This document shows positions 8,605 through 17,242 of a stretch of DNA of 64,000 nucleotides, in pieces. The DNA is from Aequorivita sp. CIP111184. GTDB taxonomy: Bacteria; Bacteroidota; Bacteroidia; Flavobacteriales; Flavobacteriaceae. The DNA lies in the NCBI RefSeq assembly GCF_900489465.1, contig NZ_UEFQ01000020.1:62001-126000 (forward strand). The letters run 5' to 3'. Position 1 is the first letter of the stretch. Each line of letters begins with the position of its first letter. Below the pieces are notes generated by a model. The model saw only the letters and a program-made list of their open reading frames with translations, was not told where the DNA came from and ran no database searches. The translations under genes and the position numbers were made by a program.

Positions 8605-8655
8605 ATTATTTTCCTATTGGGCGCAGTTAGAAAAATATGGCTACTAAGCAAAATT

Positions 8656-8671
8656 TCTCGACTGCGCTCGA
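8656..8671. repeat. REP-like dispersed element TCTCGACTGCGCTCGA (copy 1)
   Basis: A 16-base word identical to 47207-47222, in the intergenic space between creD and the DUF2809 gene. Related GC-rich words occur at 34274-34303, 41641-41690 and 54786-54816. It lies outside coding sequence. Confidence 0.5.
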
Positions 8672-8706
8672 AAGGACATTCAAATATTTCAAATGAATCT
8701 AAAAAA

Positions 8707-9054
8707 ATGAAGAACTATTTAATTTTATTTATAATACTCCTTCTGCTAGAATTAGCAATTGCTTATTTCCAATTCAATTCTTTCATAAGAGGATTTCTGG
8801 GCGATGTGCTTGTAATACTGCTACTCTATTCTTTTCTAAAAATCTTTATAAAAAACAACGTTCTTAAAACTGCTGTTTCGGTTTTGGCTTTTGCCTATTT
8901 TGTGGAACTGCTGCAATTATTTAAACTTGTTGAAAAACTCAATATACAGTCAGAAATACTATTAATCATTTTTGGTTCGGTCTTCGACTTTTGGGACTTG
9001 CTTGCATATTTCCTCGGCTTTTTACTTATTCTACTAATCGAAAAATTCTCATGA
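8707..9054 (+). CDS. DUF2809 family membrane protein
   Basis: 115 aa with four hydrophobic segments and the family signatures RGFLGDVLVILLLYSF, FAYFVELLQLF and FDFWDLLAYFLGF. The molecular function of the family is unknown. An earlier in-frame start at 8617 would translate the REP-like repeat, so the ATG at 8707 (MKNYLILF) is chosen. It is followed four bases later by the DUF1361 gene, suggesting co-transcription of two small membrane proteins. Confidence 0.85.
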   Translation: MKNYLILFIILLLLELAIAYFQFNSFIRGFLGDVLVILLLYSFLKIFIKNNVLKTAVSVLAFAYFVELLQLFKLVEKLNIQSEILLIIFGSVFDFWDLLAYFLGFLLILLIEKFS

Positions 9055-9057
9055 AAA

Positions 9058-9726
9058 ATGAAAACCTTAAAAACATTTCTCTTTAATCGTTTCCATATAC
9101 TGTTTCCTCTTTTTTCGCTAACAGTTTTAAGCATTTTATTGCTTTCTGTTCGCTTAAAAGTCACACATTCATTTTTCTATCTTTTCTTGGTGTGGAATTT
9201 ATTCTTGGCGATGATTCCTTTTTTCATTTCAACTTATATGAAAACCATCAAAAAAAAAAATAAACCTAAACTATATTTTTTATTGCTCATTTGGCTACTG
9301 TTTCTTCCCAACGCGCCCTATTTATTGACAGATTTTATCCACCTGCGCTTGAGCCCAATTGAATGAATTGGGTTTGACGGTTTAATGATTGCCGCTTTTG
9401 CCACTACAGGAATAACATTTTATGTATTGTCAATTAAGGAAATAAAAACAGTGCTTTTTCAAAATTTCAACGAAAAAATGGTTTCAAAGTTTATCGCAAT
9501 CCTTCCTTTTTTAGTAAGTTTTGGGATGTATCTTGGGCGTATTTTACGTTGGAATTCGTGGGATATTCTTCATAAACCTTTCAGTCTTTTTACCGATGTT
9601 TTCGTAATAATTACAAATCCAATTGAAAATATTGAAGCGTGGGCATTTACAATTCTTTTCGGTCTGTTTTTAAGATTGGTGTATTGGGTTTTTGAAAAAT
9701 ATTTTTCATACTACATACAAGCTTGA
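9058..9726 (+). pseudogene. DUF1361 membrane protein interrupted by one in-frame TGA
   Basis: Reading 9058-9726 in a single frame gives a 222-codon polytopic membrane protein of DUF1361 type. The core is WLLFLPNAPYLLTDFIHLRL followed downstream by FDGLMIAAFATTG, with a total of six to seven hydrophobic segments. The frame is broken only by TGA at 9364-9366 (codon 103). The family usually has an aromatic or Trp residue close to this point, so TGG to TGA is the simplest explanation. No frameshift is needed: the frame is the same on both sides. Without readthrough the product would be a 102-residue fragment. It could be a recent nonsense mutation or a sequencing error. Confidence 0.75.
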
Positions 9727-9784
9727 TCATTTTTTAATTCCAATATTTATTCTATTTTGCGCCATAAAATTTCGACATATCTGT

Positions 9785-11758
9785 ATGTTTCTTAAAAGAT
9801 ATTTATTCCTATTACTATTTTCAAGTTTCTATTTATCATATTGCCAATCGGGATATATTCACGAGTTTGGCAAGCCTAGCAAGCAGGAAATGGAACTTAA
9901 ATATTATGAAGCCGAACCGGAAGCTGCCGGGGTGATTTTATATGAATCCGGTAATTATTATGCTGTTTCCATAGTCAAAAAAACCGCTTTTAGATTGGTG
10001 ATGGAAGTACATCGAAAAATAAAAGTGTTAGATATCACAAGATTTGGCAACTCCACGATAGAAATTCCATATTATGTAGGTAACGGATTCTATGAAGAGG
10101 AAATATTGAACTATAAAGCCATAACCCACAATGGAATTTTACAGGATGCCGTAAAGGATGATTCGTTCTATGTAATTGAAAAATCTGGCGGGAGAAAAGC
10201 TTTAAAATTTACATTCCCAAACGTACAGAACGGAAGCATATTAGAATATAAATATACATTAGTCACCCCCTATTTTTTTAATATGGATGGCTGGGAATTT
10301 CAGCACGATTATCCTACCATTTATAGCTTCTTTCAAACTGTATTGCCAGTAAATATAAAATACAGTCGGGTTCTTTATGGACCAAAAAAATTGGACAACC
10401 ACAGCAACTACATTAAAAAAAATGACTTCCTGATACCTTCCAACAATGGCCGCCGTGATTCAGAAGTAAATATTTATGTAATGAAAGATATTCCTTCTTT
10501 TGAAGAAGAAAAATTTATGTTGTCGAGAAAAAATTATATTAGCCGAATTGCTTATGAACCCTTATCATATAAACCTTTTCATGGGGAAGAAAAAGTTTAT
10601 ACCCGTTCTTGGAAAGATGTAGACCATCAATTTGAGAGTCGTAGCGATTTTGGGGATCAACTAAATAAAAATAATTATTTCAGAAGAAAATTGCCGAATG
10701 CCATTCTTAAAATTAACGATGATACGGAACGTGCAAAAGCGGTATATGGCTTCATTCAAAACAACTATACTTGGAATGGATGGTATTTCAATTATGGCAA
10801 TGATATTAAAGATTCATTTCAAGAAAAATTAGGAAGTGTATCAGACATTAACCTTTCGCTCGTAAATGCACTTGAGGCGGCTAACCTACACGCGAAATCG
10901 GTTATCCTTTCCACCCGAAATAATGGACTGCCCACAGAACTCTATCCCGTGCTCTCCAATTTTAATTATGTTTTGACGGTAGTAATGATAAACAATGAAA
11001 GGATATTGTTGGACGCTACAGATAAACAAGCCCCTTTTGGAGTCATTCCCTTTCGAGCTTTAAACGTACAAGGCCGCGTTATGGATTTCAAAAATGGAAG
11101 CTACTGGATGCCCATTGAGCCTTTTAAACAAAACATCCATTATGCAAATGCGCAAATAACTGCAGCTGAAAATGGCAGTTTTTCCGGAAAAGTGAATCAG
11201 GCAAGTTATGGTTATATAGGTCTTGAAAAAAGAAATACCATTGCAGATGAGAATCTGGAAGAATACATAAAGACCGAAGAAAAGGATAAAGCAGGTATAG
11301 AGATTGAAGCTTATCAAGTAGAAGACATTGAAGATATAGAAAAACCCCTAAAAGAAAATTATAACATTTCCATAGAGCCCGAAATAGTGGGTGATAAAGT
11401 AATTCTGCATCCTTTTTTCAACAAAACATACCTCAACGAAAATCCTTTTAAAATGGAGGAACGTACCTACCCGATGGATTTTGGCTTTCCTTTTACAAAC
11501 ACCTATCTAGTTTCCATAGATTTAGGCGATGTTTATGAAGTTGAACAACTACCCAAAAGCAGGGTCATAAAACTTCAAGGAGAAGATGGAGAATGTTCAG
11601 TAACCTATGTTTTAGATGGTGGCAAAATAAATATTCGCTTTAATATGAAACTTGCCACATACCGTTTCCCTCCCGATGCATATCAATCAATAAAAGAATT
11701 TTTCGGCACTATGATAACTATGCTAAAAGAAGAATCCATTATTTTAAAAAAAATATAA
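9785..11758 (+). CDS. DUF3857 / transglutaminase-like secreted protein, paralogue 1
   Basis: 657 aa with signal peptide (MFLKRYLFLLLFSSFYLSYCQ), an N-terminal DUF3857 beta-domain (about residues 60-225), a transglutaminase-like core (about 285-420) and a C-terminal DUF3858-like part. The ATG at 9785 is chosen because it gives a proper signal peptide; an earlier ATG at 9692 overlaps the DUF1361 gene. The usual catalytic Cys and His positions read GSVSDINL and FNYVL, while the Asp of LLDATDK is kept, so protease or transglutaminase activity is unlikely. One base separates its stop from a close paralogue. Confidence 0.85.
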   Translation: MFLKRYLFLLLFSSFYLSYCQSGYIHEFGKPSKQEMELKYYEAEPEAAGVILYESGNYYAVSIVKKTAFRLVMEVHRKIKVLDITRFGNSTIEIPYYVGNGFYEEEILNYKAITHNGILQDAVKDDSFYVIEKSGGRKALKFTFPNVQNGSILEYKYTLVTPYFFNMDGWEFQHDYPTIYSFFQTVLPVNIKYSRVLYGPKKLDNHSNYIKKNDFLIPSNNGRRDSEVNIYVMKDIPSFEEEKFMLSRKNYISRIAYEPLSYKPFHGEEKVYTRSWKDVDHQFESRSDFGDQLNKNNYFRRKLPNAILKINDDTERAKAVYGFIQNNYTWNGWYFNYGNDIKDSFQEKLGSVSDINLSLVNALEAANLHAKSVILSTRNNGLPTELYPVLSNFNYVLTVVMINNERILLDATDKQAPFGVIPFRALNVQGRVMDFKNGSYWMPIEPFKQNIHYANAQITAAENGSFSGKVNQASYGYIGLEKRNTIADENLEEYIKTEEKDKAGIEIEAYQVEDIEDIEKPLKENYNISIEPEIVGDKVILHPFFNKTYLNENPFKMEERTYPMDFGFPFTNTYLVSIDLGDVYEVEQLPKSRVIKLQGEDGECSVTYVLDGGKINIRFNMKLATYRFPPDAYQSIKEFFGTMITMLKEESIILKKI

Positions 11759-11759
11759 T

Positions 11760-13727
11760 ATGTTTTTAAAAACCTTACTTTTTACTAGTTGTTTCTTTTT
11801 AGTATGGCTTTGTTCCTCACAAACACAGTCTGTGCATACCTTTGGGGAACCAATTGGTGAAGAATTTGCCATGACCAGCTATTCCTTAGATCAGGACGCA
11901 GCTGGAGTGGTGCTTTACGAAAGAGGAAATTATACCGTAGACGCCGCCGATGGCTACATAAGGCTTATAAAAGAAGTACACCGAAAAATTAAGGTATTCG
12001 ATGCAAAAAACTTTGATTATTCTACCGTGGAAATACCCTATTACCGCGAAAACAATGTTCGGGAAAATATAAAAGACCTTAAAGCTGTTACCCACAACGG
12101 CAAATCGAAAGTTTATGTGAGCAGTAACGCAATCTTTGATACTGACGAAAGCCAGCACTGGTCCCTTAAAAAATTTACTTTTGCCAATGTTCAGGATGGC
12201 AGTATTCTAGAATATTCCTATAGAGTAGAAACCCCTTACTTTTTCAACTTTGGCGGCTGGGCATTTATGAATAACCTACCAACTATTTATTCAGAGCTTC
12301 ACACAGAGATTCCTGGAAACTATACTTTTAACAGAACTCTTTACGGTGATAGAAAACTTGATGTGAACCACGCCGAAATAAAAATAGATTGTTTCCACCT
12401 CCCTGGCTTTAAGGTTCCTGGCGACTGCGAATCGGCGACCTATGTAATGAAAGGAATTCCTGCTTTTAAGGAAGAGCAATATATGCTTTCTAAGGATAAT
12501 TATATGCCCGCATTAAAGTTTGAGCTTCAGGATATAGTTCACTTAGATGAAAGCAAATCTGCCTTTTCGAAATCTTGGGACGATGTGGATCACGAGTTTA
12601 GGTATGATAAAGATTTGGGACGTCAATTAAAATATACCAATTTCTTTAAAGATCAACTGCCCGCCTCTATATTCGCTATATCTGATGAACTGGAACGCGC
12701 AAAGGCAGTTTACTATTTTATTCAGGATAAAATGTCTTGGAATAACGAAACACGAATTCTGGATGACATTCGTGTAAAAGAAGCTTTTGAAAAGAATGTT
12801 GGCAATAGTTCAGAAATCAATTTAGGACTTATTAACGCCTTGGAAGCAGCTGGTCTGAATGCAAAAATAATGCTCCTAGCAACCCGGGATAGAGCAATAC
12901 CTACCAAACAATACCCAGTTCTAACAGATTTTAACTACGCCATTGTACATCTAGACATCAACAACACAAAGTATTTACTGGATGCAACGGACAAATACAC
13001 TCCGTTTGGAGTACTTCCCTACCGTGATCTTAATGTGGAAGGCCGTGTTTTGGATTTCAAAAAAGGAAGTTATTGGGCGCCTATTGATCCTTATGCCAAA
13101 AATATGCACTATGTAAATATGCAACTTTCAACAGATGATGCCGGCAAGTTTTCAGGAAAGGTAAGTGAAGTTTCCACAGGTTACATTGCTGCTGAAAAAC
13201 GAAAAGAATACAATGAATACAGTAAAGAGGAAATCATTAAAAGAAAACAAAGCAAAAACGAAAGTTTGAATATCACAAATCTTGAAATTCAAAATGAAAA
13301 GGATCTAGAGCAGCCCTATAAGGAAAGCTATGATATTTCATTGTTTGAACAGCCCGTTGGCGATAAACTATTTGTATTTCCGTTTTTGATGCAGACTTAT
13401 TTTTCTGAAAATCCTTTCAAAAAAGAAAACCGTCAATACCCTATAGAGTTTGGGTTTCCCGTTACAAATAATTATTTAATTTCCATTGACGTTACAGACC
13501 AATACGAAATTGTACAAACGCCTACCAACCGTCTTTTGAAATTACCCAATAACGATGGCGAAATGTCTGTTGTTTACAATCAAACAGCAAATAAGGTTAA
13601 TATTAGATTAAGTGTTAAGTTGGACAATTATACTTTTTCTGCAGAAGCTTATAAAACGCTCCGTGAATTTTTTACAGAGCTTATAAAAATACAATCGGAA
13701 GAACCTATTCAGCTAAAGAAGATATAA
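11760..13727 (+). CDS. DUF3857 / transglutaminase-like secreted protein, paralogue 2
   Basis: 655 aa, colinear with the preceding gene along its whole length (shared VHRKIKV, FxNVQDGSILEY, YxLSxxNY, ERAKAVY, LLDATDK, GSYWxPI, FGFPxTN). The two therefore arose by tandem duplication and have since diverged strongly. It has signal peptide MFLKTLLFTSCFFLVWLCSSQ, then DUF3857, a transglutaminase-like core and a C-terminal beta-domain. As in paralogue 1, the catalytic Cys position is Ser (GNSSEINL) and the His position is Tyr (FNYAIV), suggesting a non-enzymatic fold. Its ATG lies one base after the upstream stop, so it is translationally linked. Confidence 0.87.
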   Translation: MFLKTLLFTSCFFLVWLCSSQTQSVHTFGEPIGEEFAMTSYSLDQDAAGVVLYERGNYTVDAADGYIRLIKEVHRKIKVFDAKNFDYSTVEIPYYRENNVRENIKDLKAVTHNGKSKVYVSSNAIFDTDESQHWSLKKFTFANVQDGSILEYSYRVETPYFFNFGGWAFMNNLPTIYSELHTEIPGNYTFNRTLYGDRKLDVNHAEIKIDCFHLPGFKVPGDCESATYVMKGIPAFKEEQYMLSKDNYMPALKFELQDIVHLDESKSAFSKSWDDVDHEFRYDKDLGRQLKYTNFFKDQLPASIFAISDELERAKAVYYFIQDKMSWNNETRILDDIRVKEAFEKNVGNSSEINLGLINALEAAGLNAKIMLLATRDRAIPTKQYPVLTDFNYAIVHLDINNTKYLLDATDKYTPFGVLPYRDLNVEGRVLDFKKGSYWAPIDPYAKNMHYVNMQLSTDDAGKFSGKVSEVSTGYIAAEKRKEYNEYSKEEIIKRKQSKNESLNITNLEIQNEKDLEQPYKESYDISLFEQPVGDKLFVFPFLMQTYFSENPFKKENRQYPIEFGFPVTNNYLISIDVTDQYEIVQTPTNRLLKLPNNDGEMSVVYNQTANKVNIRLSVKLDNYTFSAEAYKTLREFFTELIKIQSEEPIQLKKI

Positions 13728-13738
13728 AGTAATAGCTG

Positions 13739-14551
13739 TTAGGTGTCCCTATTCTTTTCCTGAATTCTACGTATGACCGCTGTAGCGGTTTTTCTTGAAA
13801 CAAAACGAGGCAATTTAGACAAGAACTTGTTGAAGTTTCCGGGAATAGCCACAACTTTTCCTTTATTCATGGCTTCATAGCCATATTCAGCAACTTCCTT
13901 CGGGCAGGCAACATTGAATTTTATTTTATTCTCTGAATTTTTGCTCCCATTGGAAACCACCTTCTGAAAACAGGTTTTGGTCTGCCCTGGACACAGCGCC
14001 GTAACAGTAACCCCTGTGCCTTTCAGTTCATTAGCAATGGCTTCAGAAAAGGAAAGGATATAAGCTTTGGAAGCATAATATAATGACATTAATGGACCAG
14101 GCTGAAAAGCTGCAAGAGAAGACATATTCATTATCTTTCCACTACCGCGCTCCACCATTCCCTTTAAAACTAGTTTGGTTAAATGGGTAGTTGTAACCAC
14201 ATGCAGATTTAGCATTTCCGCATCACGTTCCCAGTCAGTATCGTTAAAATTTCCGAAAATTCCGAAACCGGCATTATTTATAAGAACATCAATTTGCCTA
14301 TTTTCTATAACCTTAAAAATTTCTCCAGCAACATTGCAGGTACTAAGGTCTTTAATTATTAATTGAATTTTTGGGGAGTAAAGAGCATTAATTTCCCGTT
14401 TCGCTGTTTCTAGTTTTTCGGCATCAACATCCACCAAAATAAGGTCATAATCATCTTTGGCCAATAATAAGGCCAACTCAAATCCCAGCCCTGAAGCGGC
14501 TCCAGTTACTAAAGCGGTTTTTGTGGGGTGCTCATTAGGTTTTAATTGCAT
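13739..14551 (-). CDS. Short-chain dehydrogenase/reductase (SDR)
   Basis: 270-aa classical SDR using NAD(P). It has TGAASGLG (cofactor-binding glycine loop) near the N-terminus, the DVDA acidic stretch after beta-2, NNAGFG, the catalytic Ser in MSSLAAF, and YYASK (catalytic Tyr and Lys). The C-terminal region (KVVAIPGNFNKFLSKLPRF) resembles the SDR group often annotated as DltE-like or general reductases. The ATG at 14551 is used rather than a TTG four codons upstream. It lies 24 bases after the AlaDH-like gene on the same strand, so they probably form an operon. The substrate is unknown. Confidence 0.88.
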   Translation of the reverse strand: MQLKPNEHPTKTALVTGAASGLGFELALLLAKDDYDLILVDVDAEKLETAKREINALYSPKIQLIIKDLSTCNVAGEIFKVIENRQIDVLINNAGFGIFGNFNDTDWERDAEMLNLHVVTTTHLTKLVLKGMVERGSGKIMNMSSLAAFQPGPLMSLYYASKAYILSFSEAIANELKGTGVTVTALCPGQTKTCFQKVVSNGSKNSENKIKFNVACPKEVAEYGYEAMNKGKVVAIPGNFNKFLSKLPRFVSRKTATAVIRRIQEKNRDT

Positions 14552-14575
14552 GATTGTTAACAAAAAGTTAATTTG

Positions 14576-15790
14576 TTAATCGGCAATTTCAACATAATCC
14601 TGTAGATATGCAAATCTGGGAGTCAATTTCCCCTCTTTTGTCGTGATTTGGGCACGATGCAGTATTCCATCATTGTCGTTATTAAAAAAAGCGGGGATTA
14701 CATTTTCCAAAAACATATCTCCAAAACCCTCGCTGGCATCTTTAGGAAGTTCGCAGGGCAAATTATCTACCGCCATTACAGCTATTGCTCCAGCAGCACC
14801 AAATGCAGTTTCACTTTCATTTATTGGATCGTAACCATAAAAAGGATCAGCAATAGTAGAAGCGCGAAGTGTGCAAGCCACCGGTCCATCAACATCGCAA
14901 GAAATATCAGCTACTAAATTTATTTTAAAGACAGGACTTTTGGCATCGTCCCTTGTAAAAAGATATGGTGCACCGTTTCCGAAGAAATGACCGGTAATGA
15001 ACATATCGCTTACCTTTGCATATTTCATAAAATCACTATCGTATTCGGATGGGTCGTTGTAGAATTCTTGTTTTTCAAATTCACCGCCATCTTTGCGTTT
15101 ATTATATTCCGAAACATCTATTAAACAATAAACTGGCTCGTTAAAATTTTTTGAAAGATAGTCTGCATCGGTTACTTCGCGTATTTTTAAGTGATCTAGA
15201 ATTTCCTTCGCTCCTCTTGTAACCTTGCCCGTTCCGGAAAGGATAATTTTTATATTTGGAATTCTTATTTTATCTAATTCAGTTTTCACGGCCTCCAAAT
15301 CGGGAAGGGTTTCAACTTTTGGAAGTGCAAACAATTTATCGCGTAAGCCTAATCCTCTAAAGCCATTGTAAGCTCCCACTAGACCTGCGTAATACCCAAA
15401 ACCAATCAATCTTTGCTTGTCTGCATTCACGATGGTTTCGTGATCAAACATTTCAATGCTTTTATTTAGCATTGCTTTTAGCAGTTTGCGGTTATATGGC
15501 TGTTTTTTAATGGTATGGCTAAAATAAAAATACTTTTTGTTTGGAATTAAAGCTTCTACCGGAACTTCCTTTACACCCAGCATTACGTCTGCTTCAGAAA
15601 CATTATCCACTACTTCAAAACCTGCATCAGCATAAGCCTCATCAGAAAAAATGCGGATATCTGAAGATTCTACGATTATCCGTGCATCGGGAAATTTTTT
15701 TATGACTTCTTGACACTTTTCCGGCGAAAAAACCACGCGACGATCGGGCGGGTTTTTGCGTTCTTTGATGATGGCAAAGGTTATAGGCAT
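14576..15790 (-). CDS. AlaDH/PNT-type NAD(P)-dependent dehydrogenase (saccharopine/lysine-dehydrogenase-like)
   Basis: 404 aa with the alanine-dehydrogenase/pyridine-nucleotide-transhydrogenase N-terminal fold (FAIIKERKNPPDRRVVFSP, with the basic substrate-binding residues) followed by a Rossmann domain (IKIILSGTGKVTRGAKEIL, a variant glycine loop). The C-terminal part carries CDVDGPVACTLRAST and ends YLQDYVE, as in fungal-type saccharopine dehydrogenases (Lys1-like). The start ATG at 15790 gives the family N-terminus MPITFAIIKERKNP; 17 residues upstream are not conserved-looking. Amino-acid dehydrogenase activity is likely; the exact substrate is uncertain. It leads an operon with the SDR gene. 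Confidence 0.78.
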   Translation of the reverse strand: MPITFAIIKERKNPPDRRVVFSPEKCQEVIKKFPDARIIVESSDIRIFSDEAYADAGFEVVDNVSEADVMLGVKEVPVEALIPNKKYFYFSHTIKKQPYNRKLLKAMLNKSIEMFDHETIVNADKQRLIGFGYYAGLVGAYNGFRGLGLRDKLFALPKVETLPDLEAVKTELDKIRIPNIKIILSGTGKVTRGAKEILDHLKIREVTDADYLSKNFNEPVYCLIDVSEYNKRKDGGEFEKQEFYNDPSEYDSDFMKYAKVSDMFITGHFFGNGAPYLFTRDDAKSPVFKINLVADISCDVDGPVACTLRASTIADPFYGYDPINESETAFGAAGAIAVMAVDNLPCELPKDASEGFGDMFLENVIPAFFNNDNDGILHRAQITTKEGKLTPRFAYLQDYVEIAD

Positions 15791-15842
15791 TTGGTATATT
15801 TTTTGAGTAATTATTAGAGTGGCAAAGATAGGGTTTTTCATG

Positions 15843-15850
15843 TATCTTTG
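15843..15850 (+). promoter_or_regulatory. -7 element TATCTTTG before a structured RNA and tmRNA
   Basis: A full match to TAnnTTTG on the plus strand. The predicted start of transcription is about 15857, exactly where the structured RNA begins. A second TAnnTTTG on the opposite strand (15823-15830) faces the dehydrogenase operon, so this is a divergent promoter pair. No clear -33 TTTG was seen for either. Confidence 0.55.
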
Positions 15851-15856
15851 CGGCCC

Positions 15857-15942
15857 GCGTTAGGGATCGAAGCGGCATCCTTTTTATTTTTTATAAAAAG
15901 ATATAGCTGAAAGCCCGCCCCGCCCTTTTGGCGGGGGAACGC
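15857..15942 (+). ncRNA. Putative structured RNA directly upstream of tmRNA
   Basis: The ends pair as GCGTT (15857-15861) with AACGC (15938-15942). Inside are a hairpin CTTTTTA/TAAAAAG (15880-15886 with 15894-15900) and a GC stem CCCCGCC/GGCGGGG (15918-15924 with 15930-15936). Unpaired words GGGATCGAAGCGGCAT and GATATAGCTGAAAGCCC lie between them. A -7 promoter element ends seven bases before it. A further hairpin with T-run (15994-16016) separates it from tmRNA. I do not recognise it as a named RNA family with certainty. Confidence 0.5.
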
Positions 15943-15993
15943 TCAGAAAAAGATCTTTGAAAACATTCTCATGATTGGAACATTTTTCATGAG

Positions 15994-16016
15994 ATCCCTG
16001 CCTTCGCAGGGATTTT
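15994..16016 (+). terminator. Hairpin with T-run before tmRNA
   Basis: ATCCCTGC, four-base loop, GCAGGGAT, then TTT, ending at the first base of tmRNA. Just before it CTCATGA and TCATGAG can also pair. It may terminate the upstream structured RNA or mark a processing point of a joint precursor. Confidence 0.5.
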
Positions 16017-16412
16017 GGGGCCGACTGGTTTTGACAGCGGGTCTAATTGTATTGTAAGCATGTCGAGCGCTGGGATATAGCTCGTTAATATCATATTTCA
16101 CACTTTTTAAACGGCGAGAATAACTACGCCCTAGCTGCATAATCCGAATTACAGTAGGATGTGCCTCGGCCCACAAGGTGGGCAAGCAGGAAGTCACTCA
16201 ACGGCCTTGGTTTGCGGCGGTTGATATAGTGGCTTCGTAAAAGTAAACCTAGCAAGATTAGGGCTTTGATGCTCTTGTGAAGCTCAAGTGAAGATAAGGA
16301 GTGCGTTGGTAGTTTTCGACCGGCAATCTCACGAAAATCTAAATGAAAACTAAGCATGTAGAAGGCAGTATAATTGCTTGTTTGGACGAGGGTTCGAATC
16401 CCTCCGGCTCCA
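16017..16412 (+). ncRNA. ssrA: Transfer-messenger RNA (tmRNA)
   Basis: Rescues ribosomes stalled on broken mRNAs and tags the product for degradation, together with SmpB. The 5' end GGGGCCGA and 3' end CGGCTCC-A pair as a seven-base tRNA-like acceptor stem. TGGTTTTGACAG follows the 5' end, and the T-arm GGTTCGAATCC is present near the 3' end. The tag frame is GGC GAG AAT AAC TAC GCC CTA GCT GCA TAA (16113-16142), giving Gly-Glu-Asn-Asn-Tyr-Ala-Leu-Ala-Ala after the charged alanine, a typical Bacteroidota tag. CCA beyond the discriminator A is not fully encoded. The mid-part is expected to hold the pseudoknots. Confidence 0.97.
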
Positions 16413-16438
16413 CTTTTCGACTACCAAGTCAACAAAAA

Positions 16439-16471
16439 GAACCCTGTAATCTTATGATTTACAGGGTTTTT
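16439..16471 (+). terminator. Terminator of tmRNA
   Basis: AACCCTGTAA and TTTACAGGGTT form a stem followed by TTTTT, 27 bases after the tmRNA 3' end. Confidence 0.8.
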
Positions 16472-16597
16472 CATTTTTTACAGTTTCATTAAATGGCAAA
16501 TAATAGCATATAAAAAGTGACCTATTCAGCATGTAATTTATTCTAAAAACGCGCTCCGAATTCGCTTTCCTTAATTTTTCTGCAAAGCTGAATAAAT

Positions 16598-17047
16598 CTA
16601 CTTGTTAGATTCAGCATTTTCTCTAGCCCACTGCTGGTATTTTTCAAATTGAGACTCATCCAAAATGTCTTTTAGAATCTTATCCTGAGTTTCGGTACGC
16701 TCAAAACTGTTCATACTTTTATTTGGATTGGCTTTTTTCCAAGTATCAGTTGTGCTTTTCCATCCCCTATCAAAACGGCTAATTTGATCGTCACTCATGT
16801 TCAAGTAGGAATACATTTGTTCCATTGCAGCTTTATTCTCCACATCTGTACTGGTGGTAATTGTTGCGGCGGTTCTATTTTCGGTTTTAGGCCTACTGCC
16901 ACTTACGGAATTTCCACTGGAGATTACTTCTGTATTTGCCCTGCCTCTATTGGTTGCCTGGTTTTCGGCGGTGCTGTTCTTCGTTGTACCACAAGCGGTT
17001 AGAAGGGCAAGTAATCCAACGGACAAAAATGTTCTTAGCTTTTTCAT
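16598..17047 (-). CDS. Small lipoprotein of unknown function
   Basis: 149 aa. The signal peptide MKKLRTFLSVGLLALLTACG has a clear lipobox (LTAC), so the mature protein is a lipid-anchored periplasmic or outer-membrane protein. A Ser/Thr/Asn-rich low-complexity linker follows (about residues 20-65). A C-terminal helical region (about 70-149, MEQMYSYLNMSDDQISRFDRGW and ILDESQFEKYQQWARENA) resembles helical repeats in small Bacteroidota periplasmic proteins. The ATG at 17047 is chosen because earlier in-frame starts would put 40 residues before the signal peptide. It has no evident operon partner. Confidence 0.75.
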   Translation of the reverse strand: MKKLRTFLSVGLLALLTACGTTKNSTAENQATNRGRANTEVISSGNSVSGSRPKTENRTAATITTSTDVENKAAMEQMYSYLNMSDDQISRFDRGWKSTTDTWKKANPNKSMNSFERTETQDKILKDILDESQFEKYQQWARENAESNK

Positions 17048-17242
17048 AGTTTTCTTTTTTTTGTTGTTACCTACTAATTTACAAATGCGAGCGCTTTCCA
17101 AAAGGGACTTTAAGAAAAGATTGTAATTTATTTGAAATTGACTTATAGAGCGATTACGCATACTCATTACTAACTCTTCACTTACTTATTATTTAAAAAT
17201 CTACTATATTTATGAATATTTAATTTTAAATCATCTTTTAAT

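Noticed and set aside
9364-9366. Programmed TGA readthrough or selenocysteine in DUF1361
   Set aside because: No hairpin of SECIS type was found after the TGA and the family is not known to use selenocysteine; a plain nonsense change is simpler.
15943-16357. Two open frames on the minus strand across the tmRNA gene
   Set aside because: They overlap a clear structural RNA, show no protein features, and one would read through the tag region in reverse.
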